Shown: positions 1 to 11,595 of the stretch, one piece after another
Position numbering within the stretch: the first letter of the stretch is position 1
Layout of the letters: every line of letters starts with the position of its first letter
Source: Areca catechu
Lineage: Eukaryota > Streptophyta > Magnoliopsida > Arecales > Arecaceae
Reading direction: 5' to 3'
Assembly: GCA_021397845.1 (NCBI GenBank)
Contig: CM038048.1
Span: 36,702,727 to 36,766,726, forward strand
Length of the DNA: 64,000 nt
Position numbers and translations under genes: made by a program
The notes under the pieces: model-generated
Seen by the model: only the letters and a program-made list of their open reading frames with translations
Told to the model about the DNA's origin: nothing
The model's database searches: none

Positions 1-267
1 CCGTCGTTCTCCTTCAGCGGTCCGACCCACCAGAGCTGAGGTCCGAACGGCCCTCTCCTACTGGGGTTCGGCCTGTCGTTCTCCTTCAGCGGTCTGGCCC
101 ACTGGAGCTGAGGTCTGAACGACCCTCTCATTCTAGGGTCCAGCCTGTCGTTATCCTTCAGTGGTCTGAATGGCCCTCTCCTGCTGGGGTCCGGCCCGTC
201 ATTCTCCTTTAGCAGTACGACCCACCGGAGCTGAGGTCCGAATGACCCTCTCCTACTGGGTCCCGGC
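1..267 (+). repeat. 72-bp tandem repeat, four units plus a partial fifth
   Basis: Units run 1-72, 73-144, 145-195 and 196-267, with a degenerate start of a fifth from 268. Each unit begins CCGTCGTTCTCCTTCAG and contains GGAGCTGAGGTC and CCCTCTCCTACTGGG. Unit three lacks 21 bp. The array probably extends left of the window. It sits upstream of the LTR TATA box, the U3 position where LTR enhancer repeats are commonly found. Confidence 0.85.
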
Positions 268-530
268 CCGTCGCTCTACTTCGGAGTGTTGGCCTCTTGT
301 CCAGCTGATCGGCTTTCCCACGGTCGACATCCGACAGGCGAGCCTTGGCATCTAGGAAATTCCAGAAGCACATTTATGTTACTGCAGGACCTGCTATCCC
401 AACAGCCCAGCTCCACTACTTCCACGATGCCACCGTATCTGCGCACCACGTGGCCACTCTCCAGATTCTCCTAGGGGTAGATCGGTCTTTTTCAGCCTCT
501 CCCCTAATAGATTTTGGACTATTCCGTGCC

Positions 531-537
531 TATAAAA
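531..537 (+). promoter_or_regulatory. TATA box of the Tat-like LTR
   Basis: TATAAAA in the context GTGCCTATAAAAGGTACC. It lies between the tandem repeat array and the conserved transcribed block, as expected for an LTR promoter. Confidence 0.55.
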
Positions 538-772
538 GGTACCCGGGGGGACCCCATTCGAAGGTAGAACAACTCTTCCCTCTCCATATGCTGTTGATCA
601 CTTGATTCCTCCATTCTGTTGCCTTCAACCTCCTGATAACTTAGGCATCGGAGGGTCCCCCGCCGGAACACCACCGGCGCTCTTGGGGACTTGTTGCAGG
701 TTCTTCTGGGAGAGGAGTGCTCCGGCACATTCAGCCACCCTGATCCCCGATCCAGGAGTTGACACCGCAACA

Positions 773-1191
773 GTAGTCACTCTCCACCTCTTTACACTAG
801 TTGTCTTTTATACACACATTAATGTTCATTGTTTTCTTATGATATCCATATCACTGGATGTAAAATTTAAAATTATTTATATTATAGCCATTATAATATA
901 TCACATATTTTATTAACCCTAACCTAATGGTCTTAGTTTCTTAGGTATGGATTTGTCCCCTTGCATAGATAGATCTAGTCAGACATTGCATGATTCTTGA
1001 GTAAATAAAGGATGGCAAGTATCAAACTTTTTTCATACCTTACTATCTAGTGGATGACTCATCATATTGGTATGCTTGCAAATCCTTTCTTTGTGCCATC
1101 TTATTTGCCCAATAGTACTCTTGGATAAGTAAAGCCGCTAAAGTCTAAAAGTGAGGAGAAGGTATCAAAGAACCTTTTATGGTATCTCTTT
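773..1191. other. No clear gene; AT-rich, possibly decayed CACTA sequence on its right
   Basis: The first 200 bases are AT-rich with nothing recognisable. From about 990 the minus strand may continue the CACTA transposase past its cysteine motif, but stops and divergence prevent a firm call. Confidence 0.3.
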
Positions 1192-1532
1192 CTAATTTCT
1201 ACCCTCTTGTCTTGGCTTAAATCGGCTTTCACCGCATACGTCACATGAGCTCTTCAATTGGTCCCCTTTATAGAAAAGCATGCAATTATTATGGCATGTA
1301 TCTATCTTCTTGTATCCCATGCCTAAACATTTTATCAATTTCTTTGAAGCAGAGAAGGTTCCAACAAGTTCTTCATCCTTTGGTAGCATTTTTTTTACCA
1401 TTCTATTATAACAATTGATCATCATGTTAAACTCAACCTTTAAGTTTAACAACTTTAACATAGCTGATAATATAGTGTATTTCATATCCTAGCTATAGTG
1501 TTCATCATCATCTTTCAGCATATGGTAAAAAT
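1192..1532 (-). pseudogene. CACTA (En/Spm) transposase, middle part, separated from its N-terminus
   Basis: The transposase of a CACTA DNA transposon cuts and reinserts the element in the nucleus. Visible on the minus strand are MLKDDDEHYS near 1520-1485, an internal stop, then ILSAMLKLLNLK, LGMGYKKIDTCHNNCMLFYK and the CDVCGESRFK cysteine motif, in the order of the plant TNP2-type transposase. The 97-codon open stretch is 1192-1485. The upstream part of the same gene is at 32636-32996, over 31 kb away, because copia A inserted between them. The C-terminal catalytic part is not recognisable in the window. This is a decayed, interrupted copy. Confidence 0.8.
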
Positions 1533-3868
1533 TGTTGGGTCCCTAGTAGGCACAGCGGAAGGCTGGGTTTTAAAATTATCATTATTGAAACCCTAATCGA
1601 CCGGAACCCTAAACCTAGGACCACTTGACCATGATAACTAATAAATTATAATTTAGGATTATAGAGGAATACCTGGAGCACTATACTCCTTAATTTTCAT
1701 AAGGCACACAAATTTATGCCTTCTAGAGGTGATCCACATAGGAACTAGACTAAGGAAGCACTCCCACCAAGCCTGTTTATCTGACTAGGACTCTTCCCAG
1801 CAGTCTTTCCTTTTCCCTTGCTGGAACCCCTACCCTCCTGTAAGGCACTCAGAGACCTCTCTGAATCCTCTCCCAGAATTTGATTATCCCTTCTATATCT
1901 CTTCCTAGGTTCTTCTCTTAAAATGACAAGTCTTGTCTTAAAAGGACAAGCCTTGACTTAAAAGGAAGAGAAAATAGAAAGTACCTCTATTTAGATTGTT
2001 TTTTGGATGATATGGCTTCAGATTACTGATGCCTATTTATAAAGAGAGAGGGGGCACTTGATAAGTCCTTTTCTCAGCCCTTGATAAGACCCTTCAAGCA
2101 AAAGGAGTCCCTTGGGTGAGAAGACTTATCATGAAATGTCATTTCATGAGCTAAGAGACATATAAGTGTCTCTTTATTTTTCCAGCCATTTTTCCAACTT
2201 GCCAAGTGGCAAGTTACTAGTCAAATAAAGGCTAAGAGAAATGGGGTCCCAAGAGGTGTATCAAAGAAAATAGAAGCCTTCAAATAGAAAGACTCCTACA
2301 TTTTAAATCTGCAACAAAATGAATGGATGTGTCCCTTCATTATGCGTGCCACAATTCCATGTCAATTCCTTCTTCTTTTGATCGGTCAACACCCATCTAA
2401 TTTGGCATGGAGATAAGGGAGAGGGTCCTTGAGATTATCTTGTATTTCTAATTAAGTGGCAGAAGGACTCTTGGTCCTTCTGCGCACCTTATTCTTGGTG
2501 CATGCCAATATGGCACCAAGAGTCCTTTCCTACTTGGACTCTATCATAAATCAAAGATAAAGCTCCAAATAATTCTAGATAAATACTAATTAAGGCTGCC
2601 CCAATTATGACTCAACCCAATTTAAGTTCTAGTTAAATTGGTCAGCCCAAATAGCAAGCTAATTGACCCAATCCAATTGGGTTAGGAGTTGGGCTAGCCA
2701 ACATATGCTAGTATATTAATTAGCTAGCTAATTAGGATCCCGTGATCCTAATTAAAATCCAATTGACTTTGTTGGATAATCCCCTAATGTGTGAAACCCT
2801 TTGGGTTCTACATCTAGCAAATAGTAGGTCCAGGTCCAAGCTATTTTGATCCAATTAAAATCGATTGACCCAATTAGGTCAAATCGAGCTGACCAAAGTT
2901 GCCAATTGGAACTAATTTCTAAATTGACTCATGAATCCATCCAATTTAATTCATGAAAATCTACAAGACATGATTGATGTCTAGCAACATGTCATGACTA
3001 TCTGAAAGATGAAAAATTTGGTAGAAATTATCAAAATACCTTATAGTAAAAAATTACCATGCAATTCAATCCTTCGATCTTCCTTTATCCTGATTAAGTG
3101 ATGGACATGGATAAATGTTAGACCCTAGCACTTAATCCTTTCGAATCTCAATTTGATAATGAAGACTTGATGATAAAAAATTAGAAACCCTATCTAATCT
3201 CATCCTACTTTGATCAAAGACTTCCAAAGTCAACAATCGAAGAGATTACATGGGATAAGTCCTCTTACTAGGAGTGATCGATTCCTTGTTGACCTACTCA
3301 TTACCTTCATACACAATCTACCACATCCAAAAGCACCTCGTACATGACTTAATTGTCATAAATGAGTATGCACCAAAACATGGATTCATTGCATAAGATA
3401 CTATGGTAGTCTCAGATCTAAGGATCACATGCACAACTCCCACTAAGAGAACATTCTTTTTGACAAGTAAGACTTCCATTAGATGTTCTCTTGTTGAATC
3501 AATTCAATGAACCCATAATCTAATGAGCACCCACATCCTAGTATTAGTGTCACTACACAAGCGGTCATGAGACCAACCACCTTCTCCATTGAGCATACAT
3601 AGGATGTGCTAGTCTATCTGGATTCATCGATCCCCGAGTCAATGATCTTACGACTATGAATATTCTAGATTAGGGTTTATAGGTTTTAGGTCTCACTATT
3701 ATCCCTATAATCCTAAAACCATTACCCTAATGTATGAGGCTCATCATAATCTTAATAAGATGCAGTAGCATATGATGAATCAAGAAATCACCTTTATTAA
3801 TATCTATCTTGAGTTAGGAGAATATAAAAATGCCACTGATATAATAACTGTGAATGGCTTTTAGGGCA
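1533..3868 (-). repeat. 3' LTR of copia A (2336 bp)
   Basis: It aligns by eye along its whole length with 8591-9277 plus 30979-32635. Both ends are TG...CA. A related plus-strand LTR is at 55142-56047. Confidence 0.85.
2034..2041 (-). promoter_or_regulatory. TATA box in the copia A 3' LTR
   Basis: Minus strand reads TATAAATA followed by GGCATCAG. The matching site in the 5' LTR (9097-9104) has lost the motif. Confidence 0.45.
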
Positions 3869-3888
3869 TAATTATTTCAATCTTTCAC
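3869..3888 (-). promoter_or_regulatory. Polypurine tract of copia A, candidate
   Basis: Minus strand GTGAAAGATTGAAATAATTA lies immediately before the 3' LTR. It is purine-rich but imperfect. Its position is right for priming plus-strand DNA. Confidence 0.4.
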
Positions 3889-3893
3889 TTACA

Positions 3894-5330
3894 CTAAAGC
3901 CAATCACCCTTGTATTTAATACCCATACAATCTAGATGGCGATCTAACTATTGTAAAGAAAGTACCTTAGTGAATGGGTCTGCTATATTATTCTTTGTAT
4001 CTATTCGTTTGACCACCACATCATTTCTTTCAATGATTTCTTGAATGAGGTGGAAGCATCTTAGGATTTGCTAGGGCTTATGGTGAGACCTCAGTTCCTT
4101 TGCTTATGCAATAGCTCCACTATTATCACAATACAATGGCACTAGTTGCTGTACAGCAGGAACCACACCAAATTTTGTGATGAACTTCTTCATCCAAATA
4201 GCTTCCTTAGTGGCTTCACTAGCAGCTATGTACTCTGCCTCAATGAGTGAGTCAGCTAAAGTTGGCTGCTTAATACTCTTCTAACTCACTATTCCTCCAT
4301 TCAGAGTAAAGACATCTTGATATGGATTCACTATCATCTAGATTAGATTGGGAACTAGAATCTGTATAGCCTTCTAATTTCAACTCCGATCCATCATATA
4401 TTAGAAAAATATCTTTAGTCCTTCTCAAGTACTTAAGAATGTTTTTTATAGATTTCCAATGATCTTTCCCTAGATCAACTTGGAACCTGCTTACTATGCC
4501 TAAGGCATAAGCAACATCAGCTTGGTACATAGCATTGCATACATTATTGATCCTACTGCCAAAGCGTAAAAGATCTTTTTCATCCTATCTCTTTCTTAGG
4601 GTGTCTTAGGTGACATCCTTTTAGATAGGTGTATGCCTTCACTTATGGGTAAGTAACCCTTCTTACTTCCTTCCATATTGAATCTCTTCAATATCAAGTC
4701 TATGTACCTAGATTGGGATAACCTAGCATCCTTTTAGATCTATTTCTATATATCTTTATTCCTAGAATATAGGATGCTTCTTCCAAATCCTTCATGGAAA
4801 ACTATTTTGATAGCTATGTTTTAACTGACTGCATCATTGAAATATCATTTCCAATGATAAGTATGTCATTGACATACAAGGCCAAGAAGATAATGGCACT
4901 CCCACTTGTCTTCTTATACACACATGGCTCATCCGTATTCTTGATAAATCCAAATTTCTTAATAGCTTTATCAAAACAAATGTTCCAACTCCTTGATGCT
5001 TGCTTTAATCCATAATGGATTTTCTGAGCTTGCATACTTGGTTTGGTCTCCCACTTGAGACAAAATCCTCTGACTATGACATATAGACTACTTCTTCAAG
5101 ATTTCCATTGAGGAATGCTATCTTAACATCCATCTGCTAGATCTCATAATCATAGTATGCAATAATGGCAAGCTTAATCCTAATGGACTTAAGCATGGCA
5201 ACTAGCAAAAAAGTTTCATCATCGTCAATACCATGCTTTTGTTTGAAACCTTTTGCAACCAACCTAGCCTTGTAGGTTTATATTTGCCCATCTACTCCAA
5301 TCTTCCTCTTAAAGATCCATTTGCATTATA
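3894..5330 (-). pseudogene. Copia A reverse transcriptase and RNase H (broken)
   Basis: Reverse transcriptase and RNase H copy element RNA into DNA inside Gag particles. On the minus strand, 5310-5220 reads YKARLVAKGF and KHGIDDDETF (RT start), then QMDVKIAFLNG, YGLKQASRSWN and the active-site box at 4865-4876, which reads YVND instead of YVDD. RNase H follows with DVAYALGIVSRF, ILKYLRRTKD and GYTDSSSQSNLDDS (4530-4270). The end, near 4000-3894, reads ADPFTK, a stop, LDRHLDCMGIKYKGDWL and the terminal stop. Several stops and frameshifts make it non-functional; the D-to-N change would by itself remove a catalytic metal ligand. Confidence 0.8.
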
Positions 5331-6600
5331 TTGGGACAACTCCCTCAAGTAGGTCAACCAAGGTCCAAACCTGGTTATCATACATGGAGTCCATTTTGTT
5401 TCATGGCACTAAGCCATTTGTCAAAGTCCTTAATCATGACTACTTCTATATAGGTCAGTGGATCATCATCTTTAATGATGATGGTTTCATTATTGTTTCC
5501 AATCATAAAACCATATCATAGAGGTGCACTTCGCACTCTCTCTGACCTACAGAGAGGAGATGTGTGTTGTTGTTGTATCTGATTAACTGATACTTCTGGT
5601 TGAGGAACTTGAGTTTATTCATTTTGAACTTCACTTAATTTAATTATTCTCTCATTACCTTCTTCTTGTATAAATTATTTTTCCAAGAAAATGGCATGCC
5701 TACTAACAAAAACCTTTTATTCAGTAGGATAATAAATAGGTATCCAATACCCTATTTAGAATAACAAATAAACCTATATTTCTTAGCTCTAGCACTTAGC
5801 TTATGCCCAAATTTTTTTTTAACATAAGCTGGACAACCCCAAATCTTAAGATGTTTAAGACTTGGTTTCTTGCCATTTCATAATTTATATGGAGTACTAG
5901 GTATTGATTATCATGCTACCCTATTTAATACATATGCAATAGTTTCTAGGGCACATCCCTAGAAAGATACTGGAAGATCTATGAAGCACATCATGGACTT
6001 TACCATGTCAAACAAGATATGATTCCTCCTTTCTGCTACACCATTTAATTGTCGAGTATATGGAGGGGTCCATTCAGAGAGAATACCATATTTTTTTTAA
6101 GATGATTAAGAAATTTACTAGATAAGTATTCTCCTCAATCAAATCGAAGGACCTTAATACTTTTTTTAGTTTATTTCTCAACCATATTTTGATACTCTTT
6201 AAATTTATCAAAGGCTTCGGATTTATGTTTCATGAGATACGCATATCCAAACCTAGATAAATCATCAATAAATGTGGTGAAATAAGAGTATCCTTTTCTA
6301 GCCTGAATGACATAGGTTCTCATACATCTGAATGTATTAACCTTAACAACTCGGTTGCCCTTTCTCCATGTCTAGTGAATGGAGACTTGGTCATTTAATC
6401 CATGAGACAAGATTCACATGTTCCTAATTATTTATAATCATAAGGGCCAAAGAAATCATCTTTGTATAACTTGTTAATCCTTGACTCACTTATATGACCT
6501 AAACGACAATACCAAAGGAATGTTTCATTGATATCATCTCTCTTTCTCTTTTTGTTTTCTACAAGCAATACTTCATCCTCTTGACGCTCCACTAGCATCT
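5331..6600 (-). pseudogene. Copia A protease-integrase region (badly decayed)
   Basis: The interval lies between gag and RT, where copia elements encode protease and integrase. Translated pieces on the minus strand resemble copia integrase spacing, but stops are frequent and I could not recover a clean DDE triad. It is identified mainly by position and by similarity of order to copia B and C. Confidence 0.55.
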
Positions 6601-7395
6601 TGCTTCAGACTTGCAATGCACATTTGCAGTTCTTCTTCTAATGTCCCTTCTTGCCACAAAAGAAACAGGATCCATAATTTGAAGGCGTCTTTGCCTTTTT
6701 CCTCTTTTTAATGCTCTTTTTTGGGTTTAGCTTTTGCTTTGTACCCTTCTTCATTATCCCTTTCTTCTTTCCATCAACTAGAAGAAGATCATGAGTCTTA
6801 TCACCTTTAAAGTGGCTCTCAGCTGTCTTAAGTATGTTATGCAGCTTTGGTAATGAAAGGTTCAGTTTGTTCATGTGGTAGTTTATGACAAACTGAGAGA
6901 AGGAATCTAGGAGTGATTGCAGGATCAAATCTTGATTGAGCTCCCCATCCGAGACAAAGGCTAATTGGCCTAATCAGGTGATTAAGTCAATCATCTTGAG
7001 AATATGGACATGTACGGGCGAGCCCTCACTCATACATGCATAGAACAACTGCTTTGATATTTCATATCTAGCAGTCCTATTATGCTCTCCATATAGCTCT
7101 TTGAGATTGAACAGTATGGACCGAGGTTCCATATCTTTATGTTGCCTCTATAGCTCATTTCTCATCGAGGCTAACATGATGCACTTGATAGTCAAGCTAT
7201 CATTTTACCACATTCTATAAGTAGCCTTTTCCTCCTCTATCGTATCATCTTTGATCAGATCTAGATCTAGAGAATCAAGGATATAGGATACTTTTTCCTA
7301 AGCAAGTACTATTCTTAGGTTCCTCAACCAGTCCACATAGTTTGGTCTGATCAGTTTATTGGCATCTAATATGCCCCACAGTAAAAGATAGAAGC
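6601..7395 (-). pseudogene. Copia A Gag with CCHC zinc knuckle
   Basis: Gag forms the particle and binds RNA. The minus strand starts near 7395 with ILDANKLIRPNYVDWLRNL, the usual Angela-type Gag opening, and continues through SILFNLKELYGEHNRTARYE. The open stretch 6928-6638 holds LDSFSQFVINYHMNKLNLSL, a lysine-rich linker and the knuckle CFFCGKKGH. The residue after the histidine is a stop; reading through it gives KKNC, completing C-x2-C-x4-H-x4-C. Stops upstream also break it. No intact start codon was found. Confidence 0.75.
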
Positions 7396-8576
7396 CATTA
7401 ATTTAAAACTACAATTGCACAAGAATAATACATAAGCAGCCCACTCAAGGTGATAACTATAATTAGATAAGGACTTTAAATCTAATTTTGTCTCTCACTA
7501 TTTTTTATGAATACTATAATCCTCTACTATGGTAAATGAGAAACCAATATCCAGTTTCTTTAGTGGGGTTGAGATCCTAATTCCTTATAAATGCCTTGGG
7601 TTTGCATAATAAACATTTATAAGTTCAAGGGTAGGAAATTCCTTTTCCAATTGCATCCCTTGCAATTCTCAACATAACACTTTACTCTAAGACACTTACA
7701 GTCTTGTGTTCGCATAACAAACCATAATATCTTAGTTTAGTCTGACCCTTCATTTTACATAGTTATGATTGAATAATGTCACCCTTGAGTTTGCTCAATA
7801 AAGTAACATTATCAAACATACTATAAAGCATAAAATGTACCATGTCAAATTATATATCAAACCCTAATAGTAAGCCTTAAGTTTGCTCAACAAACCTACT
7901 ATAGTTTTGATACAAATTTGGCTTGGCATGAATGAAGGCAATTTGTAGTGTGCTTAATCGATTAGCATTTCTAATTTAAGGTCTAGATATGACCAAATTG
8001 GCCAGGTCAATGGAAGAAATGAGGGGGTCCCCCCATTGCTTTCCTTAGACACTAAATAAATTGGCTAGGACAGACAACAGAACCAATTAAAAATCTCATT
8101 CCCTTTACCTTCCCAAAACCACTTGCCTAGTCACCAATCGGCTAATCAACCCTAATTGGATTTGCTTCATGATTAACTTACACTATGACTAAATATAATT
8201 TTTATGAGAGCTTTGATGGTTTTAAACACATCCTAATTAACCATGCCAGCATGACACATATTCCATCAAATAAGCATATTAACCCCTAAATGCATAACCA
8301 TAGCATGATTCAAACAACAATCTATTTACCTTACTTGTTCATGGGATAAGATCACGGTGGCACCCCAACACATCATAGGAGATCCCATTAAATAGAAAGA
8401 GAAGGCCTTTAAATCCTACTTAGCTCTTATGACTGGACGGCCATGGTGACTATCCCAATCCGAAGTAGTTACTAGGAACATAACATATCACATATGTAAT
8501 ATGTAGTAATCATGAAAGAGTCATAGAAAATCAAGCAATTAACATTAAGATGACCACTAATTGTATGCATCAAGAT
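7396..8576 (-). other. Untranslated leader of copia A
   Basis: AT-rich region between PBS and gag of copia A with no long reading frame. It carries several loosely repeated stretches of the kind TTTGCTCAACAAA (near 7790, 7885 and, as GCATAACAAA, 7710). Confidence 0.6.
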
Positions 8577-8589
8577 GGCTCTGATACCA
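8577..8589 (-). promoter_or_regulatory. Primer binding site of copia A (initiator tRNA-Met)
   Basis: Minus strand TGGTATCAGAGCC, one base from the LTR that begins at 8591. The motif is complementary to the 3' end of plant initiator tRNA-Met. Confidence 0.85.
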
Positions 8590-8590
8590 C

Positions 8591-9277
8591 TGTTGGGTTC
8601 CTGGCAAGCACAGTGGAAGGCTGAATTTCAAAATTATCATTATTGAAATCTTAATCGATTGGAACCCTAAACCCTAGGACCACTTGACCATGACAACTAA
8701 CAAATCATAATTTAGGGTTATAGAGGAATACCTGAAGTACTATACTCTTTAATTTCCACAAGGCACATAAGTGTATGCCCTCCAAAGGTAATCCACATAG
8801 AAACCAGACCAATGAAGCACTCCCACCAAGCTTGCTTATTTCACTAAGACTCTTCCCGGTAGCCTTTCTTCCTTTTCCTTTGCTGGAACCCCTACCCTCA
8901 TGTAGGACACTCAGAGACCTCTCTAAATCCTCTCTTAGAATCTGATTATCCCCTCTATATCTTTTCTTAGACTCTTATCTTAAAATGACAAGTCTTGTCT
9001 TAAAAAGACAAGCCTTGTCTTAAAGGAAAAAGAAAATAAAATGTACCTTTATTCAGATTATTTTTTGGATTGATATGGCATCAGATTACTGATGCCTATT
9101 TAGAGAGAGAGATGGGGTGCTTGATAAGTCCTTTTCTCAGCCCTTAATAAGACCCTTCAAATAGAAGGAGTCTCTTGGGTGAGAAGACTTATCATGAAAT
9201 GTCATCTCATGTGCCAAGAGACATATAAGTGTCTCTTTATCTTTCCAGCCATTTTCTCCACTTGCCATGTGGCAAGT
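8591..9277 (-). repeat. 5' LTR of copia A, distal part
   Basis: Matches 1533 to about 2215 of the 3' LTR. It ends at the copia B insertion; its last five bases CAAGT (9273-9277) are the TSD repeated at 30974-30978. Confidence 0.85.
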
Positions 9278-10828
9278 TGTTCCCTAGTAAGCAACCCAAG
9301 AGGGGGGGTGAATTGGATCTCTAAAAATTATTTGAATGCAATGCAAGAGTGTGTGATCCAATCTAACAATTAAACTAAGTACTATGAATGCAAATGAGGT
9401 GCTCTTAAGTAAGTGTGCAGCTGAAATATAAAGTAATAAAAGTAAGAGCAAATAGAAGAGACAAGCAATCACAAACACAAGGAAGTATAGTGGTTCGGTG
9501 CTATCCAATACATTTGCATCCACTCCCCAAGATCTTCTTGGGAATTCACTATAATCTTAACCGATTACAACCAATTAGTTTTTCGGGCTCACTAATCAAA
9601 ACCCGACTTGTTTTCACAAGGCTCACAAGTCAAAACTCACTTGATTTTGCGGGCTAACCAAGAACCTAAATGGTTTTAGGGCTCACCACCAACCTCCCTT
9701 GGTTTTGCAGGCTAACCAAGAACCTAATTGGTTTTCAAAGGCTCACCAATAACCTCTCTTGGTTTTGCAATAGGCTAACCAAGAACCCTTATAACAAATA
9801 TAGTTTTGAAGTAAAGAAACAATAAAAGCTTTCTAATAAAAAGTAGGTATCTCTTTAAGGCTCATTATTATGATGCTTTCAACTTGATGAAGCCTCTTTA
9901 ATTTCTCAAGAATGATTGATCTTTAATGCTCTTGAAGGCTCTTGAATGCTTGAAGGCTTCTTCTTGCTTGGAAGTGGTTGAACTCAATGAATAAGAGTGA
10001 ATACTCTCTTTTCTTTCTCTTTTGTTCTTCCTTTTTCATTCTCTTGTATTTTGATTTGATTTGAATCATATAAATACATTTTTAAGGCCTCAAATCTGGT
10101 TTCTATCCATTAAACACGAAAAACTAGCTGTTGGGATCCAAGAAGGATGAGATCTGTATTTGAAAAACTAGCAGTTACTATTCCCAGAACTCCATGTATC
10201 GACACTTCAGGTTGTGAGTCGACACTTCAGGTTGATACTTGAACTCCTTGAGTCGACACCTAGTTTAAAAGTCTTCAATGTAGCTTTCTGGAAATCTCAG
10301 ATGTGTCGACACTTCTTCAGGTGAGTCGACACTTTGAGTCGATACTTAGCATCCATATATCGACACTTCAGCCAGATCTTCAGCTTCAGCAAGTTCTGTG
10401 ACCAAAAAATCTTAGGTGATGAGCTGATCTATGTGTCGACACTTCAAGTTCATGTGTTGACACTTCAACCGTGCCATCTAAAACTTTCTTTGCATACCGG
10501 CTTAAGTCGACACTTCACTATCATGTGTTGATGCTTGGTGTCATATGTCGACACTTTGAATCAACACTTCACTGAGATCTTCATATAAACAGCTGAACTT
10601 GTGCTGAATCAAGTCTATATTGAACTCAAGTATCCATTCAAGCAATCTTCAACTGTCCAAGTCTTCTTTGAGCAGATCTTTCATCTAAATTTGGACTTCT
10701 TCAATCAACCAGCATTTTTCAAATTGATGAGCACCTTTTTCTATAAAAACATACTTTAAAGAAATCATTAGTACTCAACTTATACTTAAGCATTTTGCTT
10801 ATCATCAAAATCAATAATGGAGTCAACA
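9278..10828 (-). repeat. 3' LTR of copia B (1551 bp)
   Basis: Pairs with 29480-30973. The plus-strand edge is TGTTCCCTAG and the other edge GTCAACA. It contains many copies of a GTCGACACTT-type motif at about 10198-10560. Confidence 0.9.
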
Positions 10829-10842
10829 ATCTCCCCCTTTTT
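10829..10842 (-). promoter_or_regulatory. Polypurine tract of copia B
   Basis: Minus strand AAAAAGGGGGAGAT directly precedes the 3' LTR; upstream sequence TCATCATC is also typical of Sirevirus 3' ends. It would prime plus-strand DNA synthesis. Confidence 0.85.
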
Positions 10843-11595
10843 GATGATGACAAAATCTTTAAGTATAAATTACATAAAAAGCTTTCAAAATAACTTTTCA
10901 AGGTGCGAAGAGCTAATTGCAATAGATGTATCAGATCAATTGCAATATTTAAAAAGATGTATCAGAGTAAGAGCATTATAAAGGCTAAGAGTATCAGAGC
11001 TTGGAATAAATAAGAGATAAATTCATGTATCTTGATACTCTAAAAGAAAACATGTTCAGGAAAGATAAATTCAGTAATAGACTAGACTCCCCCTGAATAG
11101 ATGATTCATAAAAGAATTTGTAAACATCTTTTCAAACATGAAATTCAATTAAAAATTGATTTTTATTTTAATACAATGGAGATATTACTCCCCCTTACTC
11201 AATGAATTTTTCAAAGAATTTTCAATTCAAGCTTAAATAAATTTCAAAAGAGTTTTCAATTTTTCAAACACAGGAATTTTTCAAAAGAGTTTTTCAAATA
11301 TTTATACTTAGTCTTATTACTCTCCCTTTTTGTTATCACTAAAAAGGTAGGAAGAGAATAATAAGTAAGTCATTCAATATAGAACAATAAAGTATAATAT
11401 AACAATTCATTCATCCATTCATTCATAAACTAAGACAATGAAGTACTGAAGATAATTAATGCATTTCATTCATTTGAATTCATAACATGAAGTACAACAT
11501 AAGATTTCATTCAAAGTCAGAATTTTGTACATAAAAAGAACATCAAAACATACAAAAAGTGCAGAAAAGCAAACTAACTAAACATAAAAAGTATC
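10843..11595 (-). other. Non-coding stretch between downstream ORF and 3' LTR of copia B
   Basis: AT-rich, with no reading frame I can support. It contains a short CATTCATTC-type repeat near 11405-11475 and several CCCCCT tracts. Confidence 0.6.

Larger units (their letters stand above)
1..772 (+). mobile_element. Partial LTR of a Tat-like Ty3/gypsy retrotransposon
   Basis: GC-rich block unlike the AT-rich sequence that follows. It has the layout of a plant Tat-type LTR: a tandem repeat upstream, a TATA box at 531-537, and then a transcribed part with the block GCATCGGAGGGTCCCC and a CCGCCGGAACACC segment, which I recognise from Tat LTRs. The end is placed at about 772 (CCGCAACA), but no PBS follows, so the 3' boundary is uncertain and the 5' end lies outside the window. 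No internal coding sequence of this element is present, so it is a remnant or solo LTR. Confidence 0.6.

Noticed and set aside
519..770. 83-codon minus-strand ORF over the Tat-like LTR
   Set aside because: Antisense to the LTR's promoter and conserved block, with no protein similarity.
1605..1616. Telomere-like CCCTAAACCTAGG
   Set aside because: A single short match inside an LTR, not an array.
8577..8589. TGGTATCAGAGCC as part of a tRNA-Met gene
   Set aside because: Only the 13 or so bases complementary to the tRNA 3' end are present, next to LTR edges; these are primer binding sites.
9284..9523. ORF with ACLFYLLLLLLLYISAAHLL, also at 29429-29725, resembling a membrane protein
   Set aside because: It lies at the end of both copia B LTRs; the hydrophobic run comes from AT-rich LTR sequence, and in the 5' LTR the frame crosses the PBS.
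10198..10560. CRISPR-like array of GTCGACACTT repeats
   Set aside because: Repeats are short, degenerate and irregularly spaced, lie in a plant LTR, and there are no cas genes.
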